A program made the translations under genes and the position numbers. From Ferrovibrio terrae (GTDB taxonomy: Bacteria > Pseudomonadota > Alphaproteobacteria > Ferrovibrionales > Ferrovibrionaceae): a stretch of DNA of 64,000 nt. Under the pieces are notes generated by a model. It searched no databases and had not been told where the DNA came from. It saw nothing but the letters and a program-made list of their open reading frames with translations. Location: positions 2,764,001 to 2,828,000 of the forward strand of contig NZ_CP041636.1 of the NCBI RefSeq assembly GCF_007197755.1. The letters are read 5' to 3'. Of this stretch, positions 50,461 through 59,521 are shown one piece after another (the first letter of the stretch is position 1; every line of letters starts with the position of its first letter).

Positions 50461-51452
50461 ACGGCCACGCCCAGCCGCGCCAGCCGCTTGGCTGCTTCCG
50501 GGTTCACCGCGCCGGGCGGCAGGCGAGCCTGACTGAGCGCCTCGACCTGCTTCACCGTATCGAAGGCCTGGTGCGACACGGCTTCCGGCGTCAGGCCGCC
50601 GATATGCGGTGTGGCGATCACGTCCGGGCGCCTGGCCAGGAACGGCGAGGGCATCTGGTCGGGCGCACGGCCGACATCCATGGCAGCACCCGCCAGATGG
50701 CCGCTGTCCAGCGCCTCGGCCAAGGCTGGCTCGTCGACCAGTTCGCCGCGGGCGAGGTTGATGAAGTAGCTGCCCTTCTGCATGGCGGCAAAGGCGCGCG
50801 CATCCATCAGCTTTTCGGTCTGCGGATTGGCGGGCGCCAGGCAGACAACGAATTTCGCGTCATGCAGCAGATGGTTCAGCGCCACCTGCTTCACATGCTG
50901 GTCATCGATCTGCACGACCGGGTCGCTGGCCAGCACGGTCATGCCCAGTGCATGGGCCAGTTCGCCCAGCCGGCGGCCGATGGCGCCGTAGCCGATGATG
51001 CCGATGCTGGAATACGACAGCTGGATGCCCATGCGGACCGGCGGCGCCCGGCCGGAACGATAGGCCTGTACACCGATGCTGACGCCGCGCGCCAGATCGA
51101 CCAGCATGCCGATGGCGAGTTCAGCAACCGAGTCCATGAAGCCCGCCGTGGCGCGGGTGACCAGCACGCCGGCGCGGTCGGCGGCCGCGCAGTCGATATT
51201 GCGAATATCCATGGCGCAGCGCAGGAAGGCAGCGAGATCGGGCAACTGCTCGAATACGGCGGCCTCGCCGGGCGTCTGGCGGTCCGAGACGATCACATCG
51301 CAGCCGCGCGCCTGCCTGATCAGTTCTGCGGTGGTCAGCGGCGCATTGCCCTGATGCAGTCTGACCTCGCCCAGCTTGCGCAATGCGGCCAGGGCCTCGG
51401 CGCCGTAATAGTTGCGCAGGGCGTCAGGGGTATGGGTCAGCAGGATACGCAT
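50457..51452 (-). CDS. D-isomer-specific 2-hydroxyacid dehydrogenase
   Basis: 331 aa. NAD site GIIGYGAIGRRLGELAHALG (about 151-170), catalytic Arg/Glu/His set: NLARGELVDE (about 236) and TPHIGGLT (about 290). It oxidises or reduces a D-2-hydroxyacid with NAD(P). ATG at 51452 (TTG at 51455 also possible). Last gene of a TRAP-transporter operon, so the substrate is probably an imported acid. Confidence 0.82.
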   Translation of the reverse strand: MRILLTHTPDALRNYYGAEALAALRKLGEVRLHQGNAPLTTAELIRQARGCDVIVSDRQTPGEAAVFEQLPDLAAFLRCAMDIRNIDCAAADRAGVLVTRATAGFMDSVAELAIGMLVDLARGVSIGVQAYRSGRAPPVRMGIQLSYSSIGIIGYGAIGRRLGELAHALGMTVLASDPVVQIDDQHVKQVALNHLLHDAKFVVCLAPANPQTEKLMDARAFAAMQKGSYFINLARGELVDEPALAEALDSGHLAGAAMDVGRAPDQMPSPFLARRPDVIATPHIGGLTPEAVSHQAFDTVKQVEALSQARLPPGAVNPEAAKRLARLGVAV

Positions 51453-51458
51453 CAAAAC

Positions 51459-52496
51459 TCAACGTAAAGGCGGCGGCGCGACGGATTGCCGCTGCAGCAG
51501 CGTGGAGGAAAACCGGAACTCGTCCGGCGCGGTGCTGGGTTCCTTCAGGCGCAGCATGATGCGGTCCACCATGGTGCGCGCCAGATCCGGCAATGGCAGC
51601 CGGATGGTGGTGAGCGGCGGTGCCGTATAGGCGCCGAGCGGAATGCCGTCCATGCCGACCACCGACATGTCGCGCGGCAGTTCAAGCCCCTGTTCGCGCA
51701 GGCCGGCCATAAGTCCGATGGCCATCATGTCGTTGATCGCCACGGCCGCCGTCGGCCGGTCGGCATGCTGCACCAACGGTGTGGCCAGGCTCTGGCCCAG
51801 TTCGGCCATCTCTTCGTCGGCATAGTTCGACGCCGTGCTGCCGGAAATCACCACGCCCTTGAGGCCGGCTTTCTCTGCGGCCTGCAGGAAGCCTTCACGC
51901 TTTTCGGCGCGGCTGAAGGTCCAGCCCGACGGCGTCAGGAAAGCAATGGTGCGGTGGCCCTGTTCGGCCAGATGCTGGACCGCAAGACTGGCGCCGGCGA
52001 CATTGTCGGCCGAGACATAATCCAGGATCGGCTGGCGGTCGCGCCGCGCATGGCTGTCGTAGCTCACCGCCACCAGGCCGCGCGAGACCGGATCCTCGAA
52101 ATGCGCTTCGTCGGCCAGCGAGGAAATCACGATCACGCCGCGCACACCCTGCGACCACATGTCTTCGAGGAAGGCGCGTTCCTGCTGCGGATCGCGATAG
52201 GTATTGGCGACGATGACGCGATAGCCATGCCGCGCGCGGGCGACGATCTCGATCTCACGCGCCAGCAGGCCGTAAGACGGATTGCCCATCGAGGGCACCA
52301 GCAGGCCCAGCATCTCGATCTGGCCGGTCTTGAGCTGGCGCGCGGTGCGATTGGGCTGGAAGCCGAGTTCGGCCACCGCCTGCTGCACGCGCCCCAGCGT
52401 TTCCCGGCTCATCTTGTCGACGCGGCCGTTCAGGACGTTCGACACCGTCGAAGTCGAGACCCGGGCCAGTTTGGCGACGTCGGTGATGGTGGACAT
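51459..52496 (-). CDS. LacI family regulator
   Basis: 345 aa. HTH VAKLARVSTSTVSNVLNGRV (residues 7-26), hinge, then a periplasmic-binding-like sensor domain (VPSMGNPSYGLLAREIE). It lies within its own operon downstream of the transporter; the perfect palindrome upstream of the dctP gene is its likely operator. Inducer unknown. Confidence 0.85.
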   Translation of the reverse strand: MSTITDVAKLARVSTSTVSNVLNGRVDKMSRETLGRVQQAVAELGFQPNRTARQLKTGQIEMLGLLVPSMGNPSYGLLAREIEIVARARHGYRVIVANTYRDPQQERAFLEDMWSQGVRGVIVISSLADEAHFEDPVSRGLVAVSYDSHARRDRQPILDYVSADNVAGASLAVQHLAEQGHRTIAFLTPSGWTFSRAEKREGFLQAAEKAGLKGVVISGSTASNYADEEMAELGQSLATPLVQHADRPTAAVAINDMMAIGLMAGLREQGLELPRDMSVVGMDGIPLGAYTAPPLTTIRLPLPDLARTMVDRIMLRLKEPSTAPDEFRFSSTLLQRQSVAPPPLR

Positions 52497-52515
52497 GGAT
52501 CAGTGTACCGAGGCG

Positions 52516-54399
52516 TCAGTTCATGCCGAAGCGGGAAGGCAGCCACAGCGAGAAGCTGGGGACCAGCACGAGTATAACGAGGCCGATTGCCAGGATGGCA
52601 AGGTATTTCATCATCGGCTTCGCCACGTCCTGCACGCGGGTGCCGGTCATGGTGCAGGTGGCGAAAAGCCCGAGACCGACCGGCGGTGCAAACAGCCCGA
52701 AGCCCATGGCGATCACCATCACGGTGCCGAAATGCAGCGGATTGATGCCGAGCTGCGCGGCGATCGGCGTCAGCAGCGGACCGAAGATGATCAGTGCCGG
52801 CGCACCTTCCAGCACGGCGCCGAAGAAGATCATCACCACGGTGGCGAGCAGCAGGAACATGATGCTGCCGTAAGACTTGCCGAAGTCGATCATGGTGCCG
52901 GTGATCAGCGAGGGGATCTGCTCGATGGTCAGCGCATAGGCAAAGCCCGAGGCGGCAGCCACGATGAACAGGATGCTGCCCGACATCGCGGCCGACTGCA
53001 CGAACAGACGCACCGTCACCTTTGTGGTCAGTTCGCGGAAAGCCAGGCCGCCGACCACCAGGGCGTAGACCACGGCGAAGGCGGAAATCTCGGTGGAGGT
53101 GGCAAGACCGGCCATCACGCCGCGACCGATCATCAGGATCATGAGCAGCGCCACCAGCGAACCGACGATCAGCTGGGTCAGCGAACGATCGCTGGCCTTC
53201 AGATGCTCGGGATCGACCTTGCCGCCCTTCCAGACGGCGACCACCGCCAGCAGCAGCGCCAGGAAGGCGGCCGGCACCAGGCCCGCCACGAACAAGCCAC
53301 CGACCGACACATTAGCGACGAAGGCGAAGATGATCATGTTGACGCAGGGCGGGATGGTTTCCGCCATCACGGCGGTACAGGCCAGCAGGCCGGCGGTTTC
53401 ATTGGGGTCCTGCCGGCTGCGGCGCACGGCGGGCATGATGATGCCGCCCACGGCCGCGATATCGGCCAGCTTGGAGCCGGAAATGCCGGAGAAGACGGCG
53501 GTGGCGACAATGGTGATCAGGTTGATGCCACCGCGCAGGCGGCCCATCATGCGCAGCAGCAGTTCGATCAGCCGCGACGACATGCCGTTGGCTTCCATGG
53601 CGAGGCCGGCCAGCACGAAGAAGGGGATCGCCAGCAGCACGAAGTGATCGGCGCCGGCCGCCACCTGCTGCGAATAGATCACCATCGGCAGCGACGGATC
53701 GGCGAGGAAATAGACCAGCGAGGCAAAGGCCAGGGCAAAGGCGATCGGCACGCCGATCACGATGCTGCCGAGGAAGCCGACCAGCAGCAGCAGCAGCGGT
53801 GAAGGCGCGCTCTCCCAGGCATAGGAATGCCAGGCGGCGATGACGGCGAAGACGATGAGCACGCCAGCGAGAGTCCCGAAGGCGAGCGGACGCGGTGCCT
53901 CGAAGGCATTGGCCAGTGCGAAGATCGCCATGCACAGGCTGCCGACCACCACCGGCCAGGCATAGATGCCGTGCGGCAGGCCGAGCGGCGTGGTCTGGCC
54001 CGCTGTATCCTCCAGCAGCATGTAGGAGGTGACCAGCAGGGCCAGCGAAACGGCGGCGACCACCCACTGGGCGACCTGCACCAGGGCGCGTTGCCAATGC
54101 GGCGGGAAGAAGCCGCGGAACACGTCAATTCCGGCATGGTGGTTGCGGCCCAGCGCCGTGGCGGCGCCAAGGAAGACCAGCATCACCATCAGCGCGCGGG
54201 CCACTTCCTCGGCCCAGTCGACCGGATCGTGCAGGAAGTAGCGATAGATCACCGAGGCGAAGACCACGGCGACATCGACAGCGAGCGCAATGCCCGCGGC
54301 ATGTTCGATCACGGTGAGGCCGGTGCGCAGTCCGCCGCCAACCCGGCCGAACCGCTCATACAGAACCGGTACACCCGGTATCGCCGCGCTACTGTTCAT
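52516..54399 (-). CDS. dctM: TRAP transporter, fused DctQ-DctM permease
   Basis: 627 aa with about 16 hydrophobic segments. First 170 residues are DctQ (small subunit, with DWAEEVARALMVMLVFLGAA), the remaining 450 are DctM (large subunit, with SGISGSKLADIAAVGG, and VNMIIFAFVAN). The fusion of both subunits in one gene is common in TRAP families. Inner-membrane, Na+-driven uptake of a small organic acid. It is 19 bp after lacI in the operon direction's reverse order and 83 bp from dctP. Confidence 0.85.
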   Translation of the reverse strand: MNSSAAIPGVPVLYERFGRVGGGLRTGLTVIEHAAGIALAVDVAVVFASVIYRYFLHDPVDWAEEVARALMVMLVFLGAATALGRNHHAGIDVFRGFFPPHWQRALVQVAQWVVAAVSLALLVTSYMLLEDTAGQTTPLGLPHGIYAWPVVVGSLCMAIFALANAFEAPRPLAFGTLAGVLIVFAVIAAWHSYAWESAPSPLLLLLVGFLGSIVIGVPIAFALAFASLVYFLADPSLPMVIYSQQVAAGADHFVLLAIPFFVLAGLAMEANGMSSRLIELLLRMMGRLRGGINLITIVATAVFSGISGSKLADIAAVGGIIMPAVRRSRQDPNETAGLLACTAVMAETIPPCVNMIIFAFVANVSVGGLFVAGLVPAAFLALLLAVVAVWKGGKVDPEHLKASDRSLTQLIVGSLVALLMILMIGRGVMAGLATSTEISAFAVVYALVVGGLAFRELTTKVTVRLFVQSAAMSGSILFIVAAASGFAYALTIEQIPSLITGTMIDFGKSYGSIMFLLLATVVMIFFGAVLEGAPALIIFGPLLTPIAAQLGINPLHFGTVMVIAMGFGLFAPPVGLGLFATCTMTGTRVQDVAKPMMKYLAILAIGLVILVLVPSFSLWLPSRFGMN

Positions 54400-54482
54400 T
54401 CTGATGCGTCTCCCTGCGGCCGGTACGCCTGCCGGGATGTCGGTCCCGGCAGGAATACTGGCATCCGTTCTTCGGTGTTTAA

Positions 54483-55520
54483 TTAGCCACGCGCCTTGGC
54501 GATGGCGTCGAAGACCGGCTTGGTGGCGGGATACTGCGTCATGAACTGCGCATAGAGCGTGTCCGAGATCGGCTTGGCGATCGCGGCACGGTCGGCAGCC
54601 GGGAAGGCGGTGAAGGTGACGCCGAGCTTTTCGAGTTCCTTCATCGCTTCGGTTGCCTTGGTATCGGCGATGGCGCGTTCGGCGATGGTGGCCTCGCGGG
54701 CTGCCGCCAGGAAGTCGGTCTTCAAGTTGGCCGGGACTTTCGCCAGGCCGCGTTTGCCGATGGCGCAGATCATCGGGCTGAACAGATGGTCGGTGCGCAG
54801 GCAGAATTTCGACACTTCATAGAAGCGGTTCGACAGCACAGTGGCGGGATCGTGTTCGAAACCGTCCACCACGCCGGTCTGCAGCGCGGTGTAGAGCTCG
54901 TTCACCGGGATTGGCACCGGCACGGCGCCCATGATCTTGAAGGTCTCGATGAAAGCGGGCGCCGGCAGCACGCGCAGCTTCACGCTCTTCAGGCCGGCGA
55001 GGTTTTCCACCTTGCTGCGGGTGTAGACGCTGCGGGCGCCGAAATGGAAGCCCCAGCCGAGCACATTGATGCCTTTGCGTTCATCCAGCATGGCCTCGAA
55101 GGTCTTGCCGACGCCAGCATCCAGCGCCTTGGCGCCATGTGCATAGTTGTCGAACAGGAAGCCGAGATCGAGCGCGCCGAGTTCCGGCACGGCGGTGGCC
55201 CAGATCGACGAGCCGGTGATCATCATGTCGACCGAGCCGATAATGACCTGCTGCACCACATCGGCTTCCTTGCCGAGCTGGCCGTTGGGGAAGTAGTCGA
55301 GGCGGATGCGCTCGCCGACCTTGGCCTTCAGCGCCTTCTGGAACAGGTCGAACCAGATGTAATGTGCGGCATTCGGATCGACCGGCATCGAAGACGAGAC
55401 GCGGAAGGTGATCGGCGCGCCCTGGGCCAGTACGGCCGGGGCGGGGAACAGGCCGGCAGCCGCGGCGCCGGCAGCAACAGTGGCACCCGTGCCGAGAAAA
55501 CGGCGGCGAGAGATCGTCAT
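54483..55520 (-). CDS. dctP: TRAP transporter, solute-binding protein DctP
   Basis: 345 aa periplasmic protein. Twin-arginine-type signal SRRRFLGTGATVAAGAAAAG. DctP motifs ITFRVSSSMPVDPNAA, LKSVKLRVLPAPAFIET and VPIPVNELYTALQTGVVDGFE. First gene of a minus-strand operon (dctP, dctQM, lacI, dehydrogenase), with a promoter and operator upstream. Confidence 0.87.
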   Translation of the reverse strand: MTISRRRFLGTGATVAAGAAAAGLFPAPAVLAQGAPITFRVSSSMPVDPNAAHYIWFDLFQKALKAKVGERIRLDYFPNGQLGKEADVVQQVIIGSVDMMITGSSIWATAVPELGALDLGFLFDNYAHGAKALDAGVGKTFEAMLDERKGINVLGWGFHFGARSVYTRSKVENLAGLKSVKLRVLPAPAFIETFKIMGAVPVPIPVNELYTALQTGVVDGFEHDPATVLSNRFYEVSKFCLRTDHLFSPMICAIGKRGLAKVPANLKTDFLAAAREATIAERAIADTKATEAMKELEKLGVTFTAFPAADRAAIAKPISDTLYAQFMTQYPATKPVFDAIAKARG

Positions 55521-55557
55521 GTGATGGTTTCCTTTCCCTAGTTTTTCATTTTTGTGT

Positions 55558-55576
55558 ATCGATTTACTAAATCGAT
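55558..55576. promoter_or_regulatory. perfect 19-bp palindrome, likely LacI operator
   Basis: ATCGATTTACTAAATCGAT, a perfect palindrome around a central C. It lies 38-56 bp before the dctP start, and a candidate -35 TTGACA (55598-55603) with a -10 overlapping the palindrome sits just upstream, so binding would block transcription. Confidence 0.65.
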
Positions 55577-55640
55577 TTACCTATAAGGTGGCGAGTCTGT
55601 CAATCCCAATTCGACGCGCCTTGGCCGGACCGCGCCATTC

Positions 55641-55654
55641 TGTGCAGTTGCACA
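55641..55654. promoter_or_regulatory. palindrome in the dctP-iorA intergenic region
   Basis: TGTGCA-GT-TGCACA, perfect 6-bp arms, between divergent dctP and iorA. Possible operator of iorAB. The 299-bp gap holds no gene. Confidence 0.3.
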
Positions 55655-55819
55655 CAGACGCGGCGGCTTTGATCGCGCTCACAAACACGTGTCTCGGAGA
55701 GAGCACCGCGGCTGGATGTATACTTCGCTCGCCCCCGAGGCCCAGGGAATCACAAGGCCAGAGAATCACTCGAGCGCAGCAGACGCTTCCCATGCGGGGA
55801 GCGGACCAGGAGGACGACA

Positions 55820-56293
55820 ATGCCCAAGCTCAACGTCAATGGACGCGTGCGTGAATTCCAGGCCGAGGAGGACACCCCGCTGCTGTGGGTGCTGCGCGAG
55901 CAGCTGAAGCTGACCGGCACGAAATACGGCTGCGGCGTGGCACAGTGCGGCGCCTGCACCGTGCATGTCGACGGCGAAGCGGTGCGCTCCTGCGCCATGC
56001 CGGCCTCGGCCATCGACGAGAAGCAGAAGATCGTCACCATCGAGGGCCTGTCGCCCAACGGCTCGCATCCGGTGCAGAAGGCCTGGCTCGACCAGGACGT
56101 GCCGCAATGCGGCTATTGCCAGGTCGGCATGATCATGGCGGTGGCGGCGATGCTGAAAAAGACGCCGAAGCCGACCGATGCCGATATCGACAACGAGATC
56201 ACCAATATCTGTCGCTGCGGCACCTACAACCGCGTGCGCAGCGCGATTCATCAGGCCGCCGGCGCTGTGCCGGCCGGTCGCACGCGCACCTGA
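55820..56293 (+). CDS. iorA: isoquinoline 1-oxidoreductase-type small subunit ([2Fe-2S])
   Basis: 157 aa. First [2Fe-2S] cluster: YGCGVAQCGACTVHVDG (about 35-51); second: QCGYCQVGMIMA (about 95-106) and CRCGTYNRVRSAI. Typical of molybdenum hydroxylase small subunits. Electrons pass from the Mo subunit to these clusters. It starts the unit, 17 bp before iorB. ATG at 55820 follows AGGAGG. Confidence 0.85.
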   Translation: MPKLNVNGRVREFQAEEDTPLLWVLREQLKLTGTKYGCGVAQCGACTVHVDGEAVRSCAMPASAIDEKQKIVTIEGLSPNGSHPVQKAWLDQDVPQCGYCQVGMIMAVAAMLKKTPKPTDADIDNEITNICRCGTYNRVRSAIHQAAGAVPAGRTRT

Positions 56294-56310
56294 GCGGGGA
56301 GGGAACAGCC

Positions 56311-58491
56311 ATGACCATCATGCAGAAACTCTCGCGCCGCGCCTTCATCACGACATCGGCCGCCGCGGCCGGCGGGCTGACCGTGGGCTTCCATATTCCC
56401 GCGTTGGCGCAGCAAAAAGCCGCTGCGGCGGTGAACCCGGAGATCAATGCCTGGGTGCTGATCAAGCCCGACGACACCGTGGTGATCCGCATCGCCCGCT
56501 CCGAGATGGGACAGGGCTCGCTCACCGGCCTCGCGCAGCTGGTGGCCGAAGAACTGGACTGCAACTGGTCGAAGGTGACCACCGAATATCCCACGCCGGG
56601 CCAGAACCTCGCGCGCAACCGCGCCTGGGGTAATATGTCTACCGGCGGCAGCCGCGGCATCCGTGAGTCGCATGACTATGTGCGCAAGGGCGGCGCGGCG
56701 GCGCGCATCCTGCTGGTGCAGGCCGCGGCCGGGCAATGGAAAGTGCCGGCGGCGGAATGCTCTGCCGCCAACAGCGTGATCACGCACAAGCCGAGCAACC
56801 GCACGGTCAGTTACGGCAAGGTGGCGAGTGCGGCGGCGAAACTGACCCCGCCGACCGACATCCCGCTGAAGGATCCGAAGGACTGGAAGGTGGCCGGCAA
56901 ATCGGTCAAGCGGCTCGATACCGCCGAGAAGCTGACCGGCAAGCAGATCTACGGCGTCGATCTGCAATTGCCCGGCATGCTGAATGCCGCGATCAAGGAC
57001 TGCCCGGTCTTCGGCGGCAAGGTGAAGAGCTTTGATGCCGCTGGCGCGATGAAAATGCCCGGCGTGAAGAAGGTGGTGCAGGTCGGCGACACGGCGGTGG
57101 CCGTGGTGGCCGATACCTGGTGGCGCGCGAACAGCGCGCTCAACGCCATGAAGATCGAGTGGGATGAAGGCCCGAATGCCAAGGTCTCCAGCGCCACCAT
57201 CGCGGCGGTGCTGAAAGAAGGCCTGGATGCCAAGGAGGCTGCTGTCGGCAACAAGGTGGGCGATATTGAAGCCGCGATGGCGGGTGCCGCAAAGAAAGTG
57301 ACCGCCACCTATGGCTATCCGTTCCAGAATCACGCGACGATGGAACCGATGAACGCCACGGCGAAATACACGCCGGAGCTCTGCGAGGTGTGGACGCCGA
57401 CACAGAATGGCGAGGCGGCTTTGGCTGCGGCCTCGGAAGCGTCGGGCCTGCCGCCGGCGAAATGCGAGGTCTACAAGCTGCATCTGGGCGGCGGCTTCGG
57501 TCGGCGCGGCGCGGTGCATGACTGGGTGCGTCAGGCTGTGGTCATCGCGAAGGAGATGCCCGGCACGCCCATCAAGCTGATCTGGTCGCGCGAAGAAGAC
57601 ATGCTGCATGGCCGCTATCATCCGATCACGCAATGCAAGCTGACCGCAGCGCTGAACGACAAGAATGAAGTGACCGGACTGCATATGCGCATTTCCGGCC
57701 AGTCGATCCTCGCCGGCATCTTCCCGCAGAACATCCGCAACGGGCTCGACCCTGTCGTCTTCCAGGGCCTCAATCCGCCCGGACCGGAAGCCTCGATCGG
57801 TTATACCTTCCCCAACCTGCTGATCGACCATGCCATGCGCAATCCGCATGTGCCACCGGGCTTCTGGCGCGGGGTGAACCTGAACCAGAACACGATCTAT
57901 CTCGAATGCTTCCTCGATGAGGTGGCGCATGAGATCAAGGCCGATCCGCTGGAGCTGCGCCGCAAGCTGATGGCCAATCACCCCAAGCATCTCGCCGTGC
58001 TGAATGCGGCGGCCGAGAAAGCCGGCTGGGGCAAGCCGGCGCCGGCCGGTGTGTTCCGCGGCCTGGCGCAATGCATGGGCTTCGGCTCATACGTCGCGGC
58101 GGTCGCCGAGGTCTCGGTGGCAAAGGACGGCAAGATCAAGGTACACCGCATCGTCGCCGCCACCGATCCGGGCCATGCCGTCAATCCGCAGCAGATCGAG
58201 GCGCAGGTGGAAGGCTCCTTCGTCTATGGCCTGACGGCGGCGCTCTATGGCGAATGCACGGTGGCGAACGGCCGCATTGAGCAGGAGAATTTCGACACCT
58301 ACCAGATGATGCGGATCGACGAGATGCCGAAGGTGGAGACCGTGATCGTGGCGTCGGGTGGTTTCTGGGGCGGTGTGGGCGAACCCACCATCGCCGTGGC
58401 GGCACCGGCGGTACTGAACGCGATCTTCGCCGCCACCGGCAAGCGCATCCGTGATCTGCCGATGAAGAACACCGATCTCAAGTCGGCGTAA
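56311..58491 (+). CDS. iorB: isoquinoline 1-oxidoreductase-type molybdenum subunit
   Basis: 726 aa; ATG at 56311 after GGGGAGGG. Twin-arginine-type signal SRRAFITTSAAAAGGLT, as in IorB proteins exported with cofactor. Mo-hydroxylase domains: IARSEMGQGSLTGLAQLVAEEL, GGGFGRRGA (cofactor binding) and GVGEPTIAVAAPAVLNAI near the end. It would hydroxylate an aldehyde or N-heterocycle. Acceptor may be a cytochrome. Downstream lies a repeat element, then the sox genes. Confidence 0.82.
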   Translation: MTIMQKLSRRAFITTSAAAAGGLTVGFHIPALAQQKAAAAVNPEINAWVLIKPDDTVVIRIARSEMGQGSLTGLAQLVAEELDCNWSKVTTEYPTPGQNLARNRAWGNMSTGGSRGIRESHDYVRKGGAAARILLVQAAAGQWKVPAAECSAANSVITHKPSNRTVSYGKVASAAAKLTPPTDIPLKDPKDWKVAGKSVKRLDTAEKLTGKQIYGVDLQLPGMLNAAIKDCPVFGGKVKSFDAAGAMKMPGVKKVVQVGDTAVAVVADTWWRANSALNAMKIEWDEGPNAKVSSATIAAVLKEGLDAKEAAVGNKVGDIEAAMAGAAKKVTATYGYPFQNHATMEPMNATAKYTPELCEVWTPTQNGEAALAAASEASGLPPAKCEVYKLHLGGGFGRRGAVHDWVRQAVVIAKEMPGTPIKLIWSREEDMLHGRYHPITQCKLTAALNDKNEVTGLHMRISGQSILAGIFPQNIRNGLDPVVFQGLNPPGPEASIGYTFPNLLIDHAMRNPHVPPGFWRGVNLNQNTIYLECFLDEVAHEIKADPLELRRKLMANHPKHLAVLNAAAEKAGWGKPAPAGVFRGLAQCMGFGSYVAAVAEVSVAKDGKIKVHRIVAATDPGHAVNPQQIEAQVEGSFVYGLTAALYGECTVANGRIEQENFDTYQMMRIDEMPKVETVIVASGGFWGGVGEPTIAVAAPAVLNAIFAATGKRIRDLPMKNTDLKSA

Positions 58492-58509
58492 GAGTGTTGC
58501 TAAGACTAC

Positions 58510-58618
58510 GTCATCCCGGGCGAGCGGCAGCGAGACCCGGGATCCCATTTCCTTTTACTTCGGCTTCAAATGGGATCCCGGCTCGCGCGCCACAACTGTG
58601 GCGCTTGGCCGGGATGAC
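58510..58618. repeat. intergenic palindromic repeat element between iorB and soxX
   Basis: Outer arms GTCATCCCGG (58510-58519) and CCGGGATGAC (58609-58618) enclose a second inverted repeat GGGATCCCATTT (58540-58551 region) with AAATGGGATCCC (58568-58580 region). This is the GTCATCCCGGG...GGGATGAC type of dispersed alphaproteobacterial element. Its right arm contains the probable soxX start codon. Confidence 0.6.
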
Positions 58619-59042
58619 GGCGTTGATCGTGGTGATGTGGGTATCGACGGGAGCGGCACAGACCCTCGTCTCCTACAGTCCGGTCGGCGATGCAATCCCG
58701 ACGTCGCTCACCGGACAGCCGGGCGATGCCTTGCGTGGCCGGGCCATCGTGGTCAACCGGCAGAAGGGACTCTGCCTGCTCTGTCATACCGGGCCGTTCG
58801 CCGAGGAACGCTTCCAGGGCGATCTGGCGCCGACACTGGCAGGTGCCGGCAGCCGCTGGAACGCGGGACAGTTGCGGCTGCGGCTGGTCGACTCACGGCG
58901 CGTGAATGCCGACACGATCATGCCATCTTATTATCGTATCGACAGCCTCAACCGCGTCGGTGCGGCCTGGCAGGGCAAGCCGGTGCTGACGGCGGCCGAG
59001 ATCGAAGACGTGGTGGCGTTTCTGCTGACCCTGAAGGAGTAG
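58614..59042 (+). CDS. soxX: SoxX, c-type cytochrome of thiosulfate oxidation
   Basis: 142 aa from ATG 58614. Signal peptide MTALIVVMWVSTGAAQ, then heme-binding GLCLLCHTGPF (CxxCH), and the SoxX ending DIVAFLL-type (EIEDVVAFLLTLKE). SoxX pairs with SoxA to take electrons from thiosulfate bound to SoxY, in the periplasm. The ATG lies in the right arm of the palindromic repeat, and no Shine-Dalgarno is seen; start is uncertain. Confidence 0.8.
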   Translation: MTALIVVMWVSTGAAQTLVSYSPVGDAIPTSLTGQPGDALRGRAIVVNRQKGLCLLCHTGPFAEERFQGDLAPTLAGAGSRWNAGQLRLRLVDSRRVNADTIMPSYYRIDSLNRVGAAWQGKPVLTAAEIEDVVAFLLTLKE

Positions 59043-59045
59043 CGT

Positions 59046-59516
59046 ATGAGCCAGGGATCTATGAATCGGGGGCTGATCACACGACGGAGCGCATTGGCAA
59101 GCGGCATTGGTGCCGCCAGCCTGCTGGCGCTGCGCGCACCGGCTTTCGCGACGCCCACGGAACTGGCCGGCGCGATCGCGGAATTCACCGGCAACGCACC
59201 CGTGCAGCGCGGTCGCGTCAAACTTGATCTGTCGCCGCTGGTCGAAAACGGCAATTCGGTGTCCGTCTCGGTGAAGGCTGACAGCCCGATGACGGTGCAG
59301 GACCATGTCCGCGCCATCGCCATCTTCACCGAACAGAATCCGCAGCCCAATGTGATCACCGTGCGGCTGGGGCCGCGCGCCGGCCGCGCCTTCGTCAATA
59401 CCCGCATGCGGCTGGCCACCTCGCAGAAGGTGATTGCGGTGGCAGGGTTCAGCGATGGCAGCTTCTGGTCCGATCAGGTCGACGTGATCGTGACGCTCGC
59501 GGCCTGTGTGGAGTAA
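59046..59516 (+). CDS. soxY: SoxY, sulfur-carrier protein with unusual C-terminus
   Basis: 156 aa. Twin-arginine signal (TRRSALASGIGAASLLALRAP). The domain matches SoxY (SVSVKADSPMTVQDHVRAIA, NVITVRLGPRAGRA), but the C-terminus is LAACVE instead of the conserved GGCGG: one Cys remains, without flanking glycines. SoxY carries the sulfur substrate on its C-terminal Cys with SoxZ as partner. It starts 3 bp after soxX. Confidence 0.8.
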   Translation: MSQGSMNRGLITRRSALASGIGAASLLALRAPAFATPTELAGAIAEFTGNAPVQRGRVKLDLSPLVENGNSVSVSVKADSPMTVQDHVRAIAIFTEQNPQPNVITVRLGPRAGRAFVNTRMRLATSQKVIAVAGFSDGSFWSDQVDVIVTLAACVE

Positions 59517-59521
59517 CGATC

